This document shows positions 1-8,791 of a stretch of DNA of 64,000 nt, in pieces; the stretch's first letter is position 1, and each line of letters begins with the position of its first letter. The translations under genes were made by a program, and so were the position numbers. Below the pieces are notes generated by a model, which saw only the letters and a program-made list of their open reading frames with translations, was not told where the DNA came from and did not search any database. Origin of the DNA: Dorea sp. D27 (lineage in GTDB: Bacteria > Bacillota > Clostridia > Lachnospirales > Lachnospiraceae); NCBI RefSeq assembly GCF_001185345.1, contig NZ_KQ236746.1, positions 23,553-87,552 of the forward strand. Reading direction: 5' to 3'.

Positions 1-115
1 CGGCCTCTTGTTTTCTGTTTTTGTTGCATCATATGCAACTCCATTTGCAGAATACAAAACTTTGATTCACACTTTAAAATCATATTTCGCCGGCGGGAAA
101 AGAAAGCCGCGTCTA

Positions 116-145
116 TTGCTATTTTGCGCCGTGCATCTGTATAAT
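116..145 (+). promoter_or_regulatory. Putative promoter of the transporter-led operon
   Basis: TTGCTA at 116-121 and a perfect TATAAT at 140-145, spacing 18. It lies just upstream of the strong ribosome site GGAGGAGGAG at 163-173. Bases 1-115 hold no gene that I can support. Confidence 0.5.
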
Positions 146-161
146 ACAGGCAAGTTAAAGC

Positions 162-1610
162 ATGGAGGAGGAGAAGGACCATGAATACAAAAAACGCTTC
201 ATCTACATTCTGCTAGGGCCTGTTATATTTGCCCTGTCAGCCCTGCTGCTTAAGGATGCCCTCACGCTTCGGGGCGCACAGGCAGTAGGTACTGCGTTTT
301 GGCTGATCTTCTGGTGGATAACACGTCCCGTACATATTACGGTTACTGGTATCATGCCCGTTGTCGTCAACGCAATATTTAATATCGTCCCCATGGCATC
401 GGTCACTGCACAATATGCATCTGACAGTATTATCCTGATTTTCGGTTCGACTCTCATATGCCTGCCCTGGGCGGCATGCGGGCTGGACCGTAGGGTTGCG
501 CTGAAAGCACTGTCCCTGATCGGGCCATCCATGAAGTCGCAGATTACGGTCTGGCTCCTTGCAAGCATCGTGCTTTCCATGGCGCTGCCAAACGTAATGG
601 TCTGCGCTTTGTTCACACCGATTGCGGTGGCGATGCTGTCAGCAGCAGGATATGACGATATTCCAAATTGTGCCCCTGCGATACCTATCTTACTTGCCAT
701 TGGATGGGGAGTCAGCCTGGGCGGGTCCGGCACACCGCTCGGCGGGGCGATGAACCTTGTCGCAATCTCCTATCTGGAGGAATTTACCGGGCACGAGTTC
801 ATGTACATAGACTGGGTGGTACGTGTCTTGCCTTATCTCGTCATCGCTGCGGCTGTCCTGCTGATCAGTATGCTGCTGATGCCGATGAAAGTAAAAAGGT
901 TAGATGGTACGAAGGAATACTTTGTAGAGAGCTACCGGGAACTTGGACCTATGAAGAGAGATGAAAAGATCTGCTCTGTACTTTTCATCGTTGCCATGTT
1001 AGCCGCATTTACCCGCCCTCTGTATGCTGATATCTTACCTGGCCTTGCGCCGGCCTATGTATATCTTACGCTTGGCTGCCTCTGTTTCTTCATCACGGCA
1101 TCCGATAAAGGCTTCCTGCTGAAATGGGAAACAGCGCAGAAAGGAATGATGTGGGGGATGATGATTCTCTTCGCAGGAGGTATGGCGCTCGGAAAGCTTA
1201 TCAACGACTCTGGTGCAACGGCCAGGATTGCAGACATCGTGTCCAACCTGGCCCTGGATGGGGGACTGCTGACGGTTGTCGTCTTAGTCATCTTTACACG
1301 TATGATATCCGAGGTGACTAACGGTACGACGGCTGCCGCCGTGTCTGTACCTATTGTATTCGGCTTTACAAGCGAGCTTGGACTGAACCCGATACCTTAC
1401 TGGTTCATAACCACACTAGCTTATAATGCGGAATTCCTGCTGCCGTTAAGCGTTCGTGCAATTCCCGTCGCTTACGGGCTGGATGCGAATAAGATGCTGA
1501 AATACGGTACCCCTATGACCATCATAAGCATGGTCGTTGTTGTTATCTTCGGCTATGCGGCTCTTAAGCTGTGGCCGATGTTCGGTGAACTGCCGTATCT
1601 TATTAATTAG
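162..1610 (+). CDS. DASS/SLC13-family anion:sodium symporter
   Basis: A polytopic inner-membrane carrier of 482 residues with about 11-12 hydrophobic segments. It carries the two SNT-like motifs of the divalent anion/Na+ symporter family: GGSGTPLGGAMN near residue 190 and EVTNGTTAAA near residue 385. These carriers import di- or sulfo-carboxylates. It heads an operon with a CoA-acylating aldehyde dehydrogenase, a two-subunit acyl-CoA ligase and an iron alcohol dehydrogenase, so it probably imports the acid they reduce (sulfoacetate or succinate-like; inference). The start is odd. ATG 162 has almost no ribosome site, while a very strong GGAGGAGGAG sits 7 bases before ATG 181, which is in another frame and stops after 11 codons. 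One extra A in the A6 run at 189-194 would join ATG 181 to the transporter frame, giving a natural MNTKKRF start. Confidence 0.85.
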   Translation: MEEEKDHEYKKRFIYILLGPVIFALSALLLKDALTLRGAQAVGTAFWLIFWWITRPVHITVTGIMPVVVNAIFNIVPMASVTAQYASDSIILIFGSTLICLPWAACGLDRRVALKALSLIGPSMKSQITVWLLASIVLSMALPNVMVCALFTPIAVAMLSAAGYDDIPNCAPAIPILLAIGWGVSLGGSGTPLGGAMNLVAISYLEEFTGHEFMYIDWVVRVLPYLVIAAAVLLISMLLMPMKVKRLDGTKEYFVESYRELGPMKRDEKICSVLFIVAMLAAFTRPLYADILPGLAPAYVYLTLGCLCFFITASDKGFLLKWETAQKGMMWGMMILFAGGMALGKLINDSGATARIADIVSNLALDGGLLTVVVLVIFTRMISEVTNGTTAAAVSVPIVFGFTSELGLNPIPYWFITTLAYNAEFLLPLSVRAIPVAYGLDANKMLKYGTPMTIISMVVVVIFGYAALKLWPMFGELPYLIN

Positions 1611-1648
1611 CAAGTCATAAAAAAAGAAAAGGATAGGAGTGGTCTGAC

Positions 1649-3031
1649 ATGAATGAGACAAAACAAAGTGGAACAAAGACAGTAGAGGAACTGGTGTTAC
1701 GTTCAAGAGCAGCACAAGAGCAATTTGCTTTTGCAACGCAGGAGGAGGCAGATGCCGCGGCCCGCGCAATCTGTAAAGTAATCTATGACAATGCAGAGAT
1801 GCTCGGCCCTATGGCGGCAGAAGAGACACGTCTTGGCAGTGTGGCGGATAAGATTACCAAGTGCCGAATGAAGTCCGCACTCATCTGGAACAGCCTGAAA
1901 GGGAAGAAATCCGTAGGTATCATCAACAGGATAGAAGACCGACGCATGATTGAGATTGCCAAGCCTATGGGCGTCGTTGCCAGTATCGTACCTTCTACGA
2001 ACCCAGTCGTTACGCCGATGAGCAACGCGGCTTTTGTGCTTAAGACCCGCAACTCCGTTATCTTTGCCCCACATCCACGGGCGGTTAAGTGCACAAAGCT
2101 TCTCGTGGATATGTTCCGCACAGAACTTGCGAAGCTTGGATTTCCTGAGGATCTTGTGCTTGGACTGGAGCAGGTATCCATCGAAGACAGTGGCAGGCTC
2201 ATGAGTTCGGCTGATGTTATCGTTGCCACCGGCGGCATGGGTATGGTGAAGGCGGCGTATTCAAGTGGGAAACCGGCGTTTGGCGTAGGGGCAGGCAATG
2301 TCCAGTGCATTGTGGACCGTGACGTGGATCTGGAGGATGCAGTATCAAAGATAATCATCGGGCGCAGCTTTGACAACGGCCTTATCTGCCTGGGAGAACA
2401 GACAGCCTTTATCCCGGAAGAAAAATTCGATGCATTTATAGGAGAAATGGAGAAGCAGGGGGGCTATTACGTTGCACAGCCTGCTCTCGTGGAGAAACTG
2501 CGCGAAGGCATATTCCCCGGCGGCGGCGCTATCAGCCGTGACGTGGTAGGCCTCACGGCTGAACAGGTGGCGGCGAATATCGGCCTTGATGTGCCGGAGG
2601 GCACCCGTGTTATCGTTGCGAAGGCAAACGCTCTTGGGCATGGGGATGTCCTCTGCCGTGAAAAGATGTGTCCGGTCCTCACCGTGTATCCTTACGGTAC
2701 ATTTGAAGAAGGGGTGGCCATGATGGTAGAGAACCTCAACTGCGAAGGGAAGGGCCACAGCATCGGCATCCACTCCAACACACCGGAACATGTGGAGTAT
2801 GCCGCGATACAGTGTTCGGTATCCCGCGTGATTGTAAACCAGCCTGCCGGTACTACCGGCGGAGGCAGCCCGACAAATGGATTCACTGCAACGACTACGC
2901 TAGGCTGTGGTTCCTGGGGCAACAACAGTTTCAGCGGGAACCTCGATTATGTTCATCTTATGAATATCACACGTGTCGGCTACCCTTATGAGGAGTCCTA
3001 CCTTCCAGATCCAGAACTGGCCTGGCAGTAA
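1649..3031 (+). CDS. CoA-acylating aldehyde dehydrogenase (sulfoacetaldehyde or succinate-semialdehyde type)
   Basis: 460 residues, single-domain aldehyde dehydrogenase of the acylating class (SauS/SucD/PduP/EutE relatives). It would reduce an acyl-CoA to the aldehyde with NAD(P)H and release CoA. The likely catalytic cysteine is Cys247 in SFDNGLICLGEQ, and the C-terminal region has the conserved TTTLGCGSWG stretch. A good ribosome site (GATAGGAGTGG) precedes ATG 1649. It follows the transporter by 38 bases and precedes the acyl-CoA ligase genes, so the substrate is most likely the CoA ester those make. There are no microcompartment shell genes nearby, so a PduP/EutE role is unlikely. The symbol sauS would fit if the substrate is sulfoacetyl-CoA, but sequence alone does not separate this from succinyl-CoA. 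Confidence 0.85.
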   Translation: MNETKQSGTKTVEELVLRSRAAQEQFAFATQEEADAAARAICKVIYDNAEMLGPMAAEETRLGSVADKITKCRMKSALIWNSLKGKKSVGIINRIEDRRMIEIAKPMGVVASIVPSTNPVVTPMSNAAFVLKTRNSVIFAPHPRAVKCTKLLVDMFRTELAKLGFPEDLVLGLEQVSIEDSGRLMSSADVIVATGGMGMVKAAYSSGKPAFGVGAGNVQCIVDRDVDLEDAVSKIIIGRSFDNGLICLGEQTAFIPEEKFDAFIGEMEKQGGYYVAQPALVEKLREGIFPGGGAISRDVVGLTAEQVAANIGLDVPEGTRVIVAKANALGHGDVLCREKMCPVLTVYPYGTFEEGVAMMVENLNCEGKGHSIGIHSNTPEHVEYAAIQCSVSRVIVNQPAGTTGGGSPTNGFTATTTLGCGSWGNNSFSGNLDYVHLMNITRVGYPYEESYLPDPELAWQ

Positions 3032-3126
3032 TGTACAATGCCTGTTACCAGTATGAATCAATATAGTATCAGCGCCACAGTACCGTATGAGATGCGGTGC
3101 CGTGGCATATAGAAAGGAAGCAGCCT

Positions 3127-4278
3127 ATGGATTACTTAGAAATAGAAGGAAAAGCCCAGTTAGAACGCTTCGGCATTCCCATCAACGAAAGCATACTGCT
3201 GACGGATGATGAAGTGCCGGACCGTGTTACCTATCCGTGCGTGCTGAAAGGCCAGATTCTATCCGGAAAACGTGGCAAAGCAGGAGCGGTACGCGCTGTA
3301 AAGACAGAGGAAGAATTGCTTGAAGTCAAGAAAATCATTGAAGGGATCCGTATAAACGAACGTACGATGGAAGGCATCATCGCCTGCAGCTTCCTGCCTA
3401 TCGCGCAGGAGTATTATCTGGGCATGACGCTGGATGTAAAGAACCGTGCCATGATAATGCTGTTTACTCCATATGGAGGAATGGACATTGAAGAACTTGC
3501 GGCATCTGCTCCTGAGAAACTGCTGCGTTTTGACTGTACTGCAGGCTTTGACGCCCAGGCATTCGTGGCGGAGGCTTCGGTCTTTGAACTCCCGGACACC
3601 CATATGAACCAGGTTGCGGATATTGCAGAGAAGCTTTGCAATGCCTGTTTTGCGCTGGATGCGACAACGTTTGAGATCAATCCCCTTGCAGTCCTTAAAG
3701 ATAACAGCCTGCTTGCCATTGATGCAAAGCTGGTCATCGATGACAACAGCCTTTACCGCCAGGACGACTATACGATACTTCCACGCACCGCACAGCGAAA
3801 ATCCCGTCAGGAAGCTGAAGCAGAAGCCCACGATCTCACCTATGTCGAACTGGACGCAGAAGGGGATATCGGCACGATGGCAGGCGGCGCCGGTATCGGC
3901 ATGGCGACGATGGACACCATCCGCCACTACGGCGGCCGTGTGAACAATTTCCTTGATCTCGGGGGCGGCGTGACGGCAGAGAAAACGTACCAGGCCATGA
4001 GAATTCTGCTTCAGAATGAAAGTACAGACTATATTCTGGTAAATGTCTTTGGGGGCATCAACAATTGTGCGGATATGGCGGTCGGAATCTCTCGGGCCTG
4101 CAACGAACTTGGCATTCAGAAGCCGGTTGTCGTTAAAAGCCGCGGCTTCAATCAGGAACAGGGCTGGAACATATATGAAAAGCTCGGCTTTGCACAGACA
4201 AAGTATGGTACGACGGACGAGGCGGTGCAGACATTACTCAGATTGAAGGAGGGAAAGGAACATGAGCATATTAATTGA
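3127..4278 (+). CDS. ADP/GDP-forming acyl-CoA ligase, beta (ATP-grasp) subunit, SucC-like
   Basis: 383 residues with an N-terminal ATP-grasp domain (KGQILSGKRGKAGAVR near residue 40) and a C-terminal ligase/CoA-binding half containing GGAGIGMATMD and VFGGINNCADMA, as in succinyl-CoA synthetase beta. With the next gene it would form an acyl-CoA from a carboxylic acid, CoA and NTP. I chose ATG 3127, preceded by GAAAGGAAG; an upstream in-frame ATG at 3097 lacks a site. The intercistronic gap holds a hairpin (GCCAC 3074-3078 with GTGGC 3102-3106). The pairing with a CoA-acylating dehydrogenase instead of TCA-cycle genes argues against ordinary succinyl-CoA synthetase. The sulfoacetate-CoA ligase pair SauC/SauD is the closest pathway model I know; this is inference. 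Confidence 0.85.
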   Translation: MDYLEIEGKAQLERFGIPINESILLTDDEVPDRVTYPCVLKGQILSGKRGKAGAVRAVKTEEELLEVKKIIEGIRINERTMEGIIACSFLPIAQEYYLGMTLDVKNRAMIMLFTPYGGMDIEELAASAPEKLLRFDCTAGFDAQAFVAEASVFELPDTHMNQVADIAEKLCNACFALDATTFEINPLAVLKDNSLLAIDAKLVIDDNSLYRQDDYTILPRTAQRKSRQEAEAEAHDLTYVELDAEGDIGTMAGGAGIGMATMDTIRHYGGRVNNFLDLGGGVTAEKTYQAMRILLQNESTDYILVNVFGGINNCADMAVGISRACNELGIQKPVVVKSRGFNQEQGWNIYEKLGFAQTKYGTTDEAVQTLLRLKEGKEHEHIN

Positions 4279-5179
4279 TCAGGATACCTCCATGTTGATT
4301 ATCGGCATTACGGGAAAACAGGGCAGGATTCACTGTAAGCATACATTGGAGAGCGGTGCTAAGCTCCTTGCAGGTGTTGCGCCGGGAAAAGGCGGTCAGA
4401 CGGTAGAGGGCGTCCCGGTATTTGAGACTGTTGCCGAAGCCCGCGCCACATTTCCGGAAATCCGCGCCGCTATGCTTCTCGTTCCAAAGCAGTTTGTGCT
4501 GGAGGCAGCACTTAAGGCGCTGCGGGAAGGGATTGAGCTGCTGGTCATCGTTACAGAATTTGTTCCTGTCATGGATGCGCTGAAGATTGTGCATGAAGCG
4601 AAGCAGCTGGGGGCGAAAATCGTGGGGCCCAACACGATAGGAGTGATTTCACCAGGCAAGTCAAAGCTCGGGATCATGCCTGACTACATCTACGGTAAAG
4701 GGCATATCGGCATCATTTCCCGCAGCGGCACGCTCACCCATGAAACAGCCTCCAACCTGACATTCAAAGGGTTTGGCCTCTCCACTTGCGTAGGAATCGG
4801 CGGTGATGCTATCATCGGTATGGACCATGCGGATGTGATGGAACTATTCGCACAGGATGACGAGACAGATGCCATAGTCATCATTGGGGAGATCGGCGGC
4901 ACGAGCGAGGAGATGGCGGCAGCCAAGATAAAGGAGATAGGACTTAAAAAGCCGGTCTGTGCCTATATTGCGGGTATGCATGCACCGGAGAACAAACGTA
5001 TGGGGCATGCAGGTGCTATCGTAAGTGGAGGTATGGGCACTGTGAAGTCCAAGATCGCCGCACTTGAAGAAGCAGGCGTAGTCATCTGTCCGACCCTTGG
5101 CAAGATCGTGGAATTCATAAGTGAATATAATGCCCGTACAGGCGGAAGGATGCAGTCGCTGAAACCCCAGATTGATTAG
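4262..5179 (+). CDS. ADP/GDP-forming acyl-CoA ligase, alpha (CoA-binding) subunit, SucD-like
   Basis: 305 residues. It has an N-terminal CoA-binding Rossmann domain (IIGITGKQGRIHCKHTLE) and a C-terminal ligase domain with GRMGHAG-type motif KRMGHAGAIVSGG, whose histidine is the phosphorylated catalytic residue of the succinyl-CoA synthetase family. It overlaps the beta-subunit gene by 17 bases, indicating translational coupling and a heteromeric complex. ATG 4262 has GGGAAAGGAA in front. Its length matches the usual SucD alpha subunit. See the beta subunit for the substrate argument. Confidence 0.85.
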   Translation: MSILIDQDTSMLIIGITGKQGRIHCKHTLESGAKLLAGVAPGKGGQTVEGVPVFETVAEARATFPEIRAAMLLVPKQFVLEAALKALREGIELLVIVTEFVPVMDALKIVHEAKQLGAKIVGPNTIGVISPGKSKLGIMPDYIYGKGHIGIISRSGTLTHETASNLTFKGFGLSTCVGIGGDAIIGMDHADVMELFAQDDETDAIVIIGEIGGTSEEMAAAKIKEIGLKKPVCAYIAGMHAPENKRMGHAGAIVSGGMGTVKSKIAALEEAGVVICPTLGKIVEFISEYNARTGGRMQSLKPQID

Positions 5180-5233
5180 GAAACGGATGTTGCACCCGTC
5201 AGCAGTGGCTGTCCGTTATGAAGGAGGAGAAGA

Positions 5234-6382
5234 ATGAAAGATTATAGTTTTAAAATACCACAGAACATTGAATTTGGTATGGGAAGTTTGAAGAAGCTTC
5301 CTGATATATTGGATAAGAGCCAGTCAGATAGTGTTCTGCTCGTCTCGGACCGAGGTCTCGAACAACTGGGGGTAGTAAAGAAGGTCCAGGATATCATTGA
5401 GGCCGGAGAAATCAAATGCACGGCATATCTGGATGTCATTCCGAATCCGACGGTAGATGTTGTAAACGCTGCGGCAGCGCTTTATAAGGAATGCAAGGCG
5501 ACAGGCATCGTTGCACTTGGAGGAGGCAGTTCCATGGATGTGGCCAAGGCCGTAGGGGTGCTCGTCAACTACGGCGGAAATATTACGGAATACGAGGGTT
5601 TTGACACTGTTCCAGGCCCGATTGTTCCGATAATCGCGATTCCGACGACCGCGGGGACAGGAAGCGAAGTGACGGCATCGTCCGTCATCACAGATGAAGC
5701 CAGGAATTATAAGCTGTCTGTAATCAGCTATGAGCTGCTGCCGAAATATGCAGTGCTCGATCCGGAGCTTATCATGACAGCACCCGCATCTATCGCCGCT
5801 TCCTGTGGGGTGGATGCGCTGATTCATGCTATGGAGGCATACATCTCCACAAAGGCTTCTCCATTTTCGGATGCAATGGCGGAAAAAGCGATGGAGCTGA
5901 TTGGACACAATATCCGTAAGTTTGTGGCGAACAGACAGGATGAAGATGCCGCTTGCGCCATGATGGCAGGCTGCAACTTTGCCGGAATTGCCTTTGCATG
6001 GGCAAAGCTTGGTAACGTGCATGCCATGAGTCATCCGGTAAGTGCTTATTTCCACATTGCACACGGTGTTGCCAATTCCATACTCCTTCCAACGGTACTT
6101 GAGTTCAATGCACTTGCTGACAATGGACGTTATGAAGTGATGTATAACTACATCAGTGAAGGCGGCGGGGCAGCAGATAGCTTTAGACCGGAGATGCTTG
6201 TGGATGAGATAATAAAGCTGAATGCTGACCTTGGAATCCCGAAAACGCTTTCAGATGTAGGAGTAAAAGAAGAACTGATTCCGGTCATGGCTGAAGATGC
6301 CATGAAGAGCGGAAATATCCTGGCAAATCCGAGACAGACGAATGTGAAGGATATCATTGAATTATATAAGAAAGCACTATAG
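5234..6382 (+). CDS. Iron-containing alcohol dehydrogenase (possible sulfoacetaldehyde reductase)
   Basis: 382 residues, group III iron-type alcohol dehydrogenase. NAD-binding GGGSSMDVAK lies near residues 97-106. Metal ligands are all present: Asp194, His198, His263 and His277. The ribosome site AAGGAGGAGAAG is strong. As the last gene of the operon it would reduce the aldehyde made by the acylating dehydrogenase to an alcohol that can be excreted. In sulfoacetate metabolism this is the SarD/TauF step to isethionate; in succinate metabolism it is 4-hydroxybutyrate dehydrogenase. The family is clear but the substrate is not decided by sequence. Confidence 0.85.
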   Translation: MKDYSFKIPQNIEFGMGSLKKLPDILDKSQSDSVLLVSDRGLEQLGVVKKVQDIIEAGEIKCTAYLDVIPNPTVDVVNAAAALYKECKATGIVALGGGSSMDVAKAVGVLVNYGGNITEYEGFDTVPGPIVPIIAIPTTAGTGSEVTASSVITDEARNYKLSVISYELLPKYAVLDPELIMTAPASIAASCGVDALIHAMEAYISTKASPFSDAMAEKAMELIGHNIRKFVANRQDEDAACAMMAGCNFAGIAFAWAKLGNVHAMSHPVSAYFHIAHGVANSILLPTVLEFNALADNGRYEVMYNYISEGGGAADSFRPEMLVDEIIKLNADLGIPKTLSDVGVKEELIPVMAEDAMKSGNILANPRQTNVKDIIELYKKAL

Positions 6383-6396
6383 GGCAACCTGTAATT

Positions 6397-6449
6397 GCCG
6401 GCACGCTGTGTGTTTGGAGAAAATTCCAGACACCCGGCGTGTCTTTTTG
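6397..6449 (+). terminator. Rho-independent terminator after the acyl-reduction operon
   Basis: A hairpin ends in GACACCCGGCGTGTC followed by TTTTT. The longer arms GCCGG at the left and CCGGC at the right also pair. It separates the operon from the PanE-like gene. Confidence 0.65.
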
Positions 6450-6501
6450 GGTTATAATGAAGCTGCAGGCTCCTGCCTGTTCAGAAGACGGAGGTGTCAG
6501 A

Positions 6502-7452
6502 ATGAAGCAAGATGTGAAGATAGCGGTGATAGGACTAGGCGGTGTGGGGGGATATATTGGGGCCGCTCTGGCAGATACGTATGAGAATGTAACGTTTGCC
6601 GCAAGGGGCGGTCGGAAAGAATCCCTCGAAGAGAAAGGGCTTATCCTTCATAGCGATTGCCTGGGGGAACGGATCGTATACCCGAAGCAGGTGGTGGAGA
6701 GCGTGAGAGAGCTGCCGGCGCAGGACTTTATATTCGTATGTGTGAAGAATTATACTCTGGAGGAAGTGTGTGATGATATCCGTGAAGCCGCCGGTGAGGA
6801 CACGGTAATCATTCCGGTTATGAACGGTGCAGATCCGGGGGCAAAGGCCCGCCGGCATATCGGGAGGGGAACGGTACTGGATTCTCTGATTTATATCGTC
6901 TCATATATGGATGAGGCTTATGAGGTTATCCAGAAAGGTGATTATGCGCATATCCATATCGGTCTGGAGAATCCGGACAGACAGGAGCGGGATATGATGA
7001 ATGAGGCAGCGGAGCTGATGCGCAAGGCAGGCCTCGACTGCCGGATAGATGAAGACATACAGAAGGCAATCTGGAAAAAGTATAGCCTGAACTGTGCGTT
7101 TAACGTCATGACAGCCTATTATTCTACAGATACGGAAGGAATCCGGGGCATCCCTGAACGGCTTGCAGATTTTAAAGCTATCCTGTATGAAGCACGTGAG
7201 GTGGCAAGGGCAAAGGGGATTGACCTGTCGGACACGTTTTTGAACCGTCAGCTGGAGCATTTTATAAAGGTACAGGAGCCGGACGCTTCGAGCTCTCTTT
7301 GCCGGGATATGGATGCCGGCAGAAGATGCGAACTTGAGACATTCAGCGGATACCTGGTCAGCGAGGCGGAGCGTCTTAACATAGCTGTTCCGGTATCAGA
7401 ACGATATTATGAAGGGTTAAAGGAGAAGCAGATACAACCTGAAGGCAGATAG
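6502..7452 (+). CDS. Ketopantoate reductase-like protein (ApbA/PanE family)
   Basis: 316 residues with an N-terminal NADP-binding fold (VIGLGGVGGYIGAAL at residues 8-22) and the C-terminal helical ApbA_C domain, with KKYSLNCAFN supplying the conserved lysine and asparagine region. Family members reduce 2-dehydropantoate to pantoate with NADPH, but many paralogues act on other 2-keto acids. I start at ATG 6502, preceded by ACGGAGGTG; an in-frame ATG at 6439 has no site and lies over the terminator. The gene is alone in its transcription unit, with no panB/panC near it, so I do not give a symbol. Confidence 0.8.
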   Translation: MKQDVKIAVIGLGGVGGYIGAALADTYENVTFAARGGRKESLEEKGLILHSDCLGERIVYPKQVVESVRELPAQDFIFVCVKNYTLEEVCDDIREAAGEDTVIIPVMNGADPGAKARRHIGRGTVLDSLIYIVSYMDEAYEVIQKGDYAHIHIGLENPDRQERDMMNEAAELMRKAGLDCRIDEDIQKAIWKKYSLNCAFNVMTAYYSTDTEGIRGIPERLADFKAILYEAREVARAKGIDLSDTFLNRQLEHFIKVQEPDASSSLCRDMDAGRRCELETFSGYLVSEAERLNIAVPVSERYYEGLKEKQIQPEGR

Positions 7453-7575
7453 CTTTCGTTAAAGTGCGTGGTATCATTCGGGCTTCTTGTGGCTTCGGGT
7501 GGATTTTCCCCCCGCCGCATGCTATAATTTTTAATAAACGCAGAGACGTATGAGGGGAAAAGGAGGTGCGGCGGG

Positions 7576-8769
7576 ATGAATCTGGTATTCTATTGGTATT
7601 ACTGCCTTCCGGTTCTTCTGGCTGTGCTGTATGGCTGTATGCTTTATTATGTCGTACCGCCACGGGGCCTTCCGGTCTGGAAGCTGCGTCGGGACCTGTC
7701 TTTGATCCTTCTGGCAGAGGGAGTGCTCGTAGCGGCGTGGCTCTCCAAGGGCTTTCCGCTGCCGGTATTCTATGCCCTGACTTATCTTATACAGGCTGCG
7801 GCTACATGTATTAGAAGGAATGTACAGATAAGGTACTGGTTTTTTATAAATTTGAATTTTGTCAATATGATGGTGCTTCATATGGCGTTTACCGGCTTTG
7901 CCTCCCTTGTCCGGGGCCCGGCTATGTATACGCTGATGGCAGATGCCGTTTGGCGTACCGCCAGCGTCACTTTCGTTCTGGCAGTCTGTATGATAGAAAA
8001 TCTAATCTTTCTGTCTCATAGGCGCCTTTTTTTCCTGCTTGTTATTGAAGCGAAGAGCGATGAAGCTCGCCCTTTCATGGCGTTTCTCTCGTTCTGCACC
8101 GGCTATCTGCTGCTGGACAGCCTGCTATGCGAAGCAGAGCTTATGTCGGCATATCCTGCCCTTTTCCTTCTAGGCAGCAGCGCCGTGCTGACATTCTGCA
8201 TTCTCCGCTTCTTAATGCGTATCCGTACGATTATGCGCGAGGAATATCTCAGGAAAGAGCATGATGAGTTGTCAGCCAGGCTAAAATCGGCGAAGGAAAG
8301 CGCGGGCAGCCTGAAGCGCATGACAGAACGGGATGCCTTGACGGGGGCGTTCTCACGGAGATACCTGATAGACTATATAGACAGGATGCTAGAGAAGGAT
8401 CAATTATTTTCTCTTGCTTTTCTCGATCTGGACGGGCTTAAACTGCTCAATGACAAGGAGGGTCACGATGCCGGAGACCATTATCTGATCATGTTTTCCA
8501 GAGAGATAGAAGCAAGGATCGGTTCCGGCAGCCTGCTTTCGCGTGTCGGGGGAGATGAATTTATCGTATTTATGCCGGATACTGCGGCAGAGGCGGCGGA
8601 CAGGCGGATGGAGACAATCAGGGAGATGCTGGAGTCTGGGTATTGGGTAAGGCCGATGCATTTTTCTTATGGCATTACGACATATATGCCGGGAGACCAA
8701 AAAGAAGCGGACGCCTTATTAAAAGAAGCGGATCGGGCGATGTACCGGGATAAGATTTACCGGCGCTAA
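7576..8769 (+). CDS. Membrane diguanylate cyclase (GGDEF)
   Basis: 397 residues. The first ~210 form about six hydrophobic segments without a recognised sensor name, then a coiled coil (residues ~215-250) and a GGDEF domain with an intact RVGGDEF active site. It should make cyclic di-GMP from two GTP at the inner membrane. No RxxD inhibitory site precedes the active site (the position reads GSGS), so feedback inhibition may be absent. The ribosome site AGGAGGTG sits 8 bases before ATG 7576. The next gene encodes a second GGDEF protein of the same architecture 22 bases downstream. Confidence 0.88.
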   Translation: MNLVFYWYYCLPVLLAVLYGCMLYYVVPPRGLPVWKLRRDLSLILLAEGVLVAAWLSKGFPLPVFYALTYLIQAAATCIRRNVQIRYWFFINLNFVNMMVLHMAFTGFASLVRGPAMYTLMADAVWRTASVTFVLAVCMIENLIFLSHRRLFFLLVIEAKSDEARPFMAFLSFCTGYLLLDSLLCEAELMSAYPALFLLGSSAVLTFCILRFLMRIRTIMREEYLRKEHDELSARLKSAKESAGSLKRMTERDALTGAFSRRYLIDYIDRMLEKDQLFSLAFLDLDGLKLLNDKEGHDAGDHYLIMFSREIEARIGSGSLLSRVGGDEFIVFMPDTAAEAADRRMETIREMLESGYWVRPMHFSYGITTYMPGDQKEADALLKEADRAMYRDKIYRR

Positions 8770-8791
8770 AGAGAAGGGAGGTCCAAAAGAC

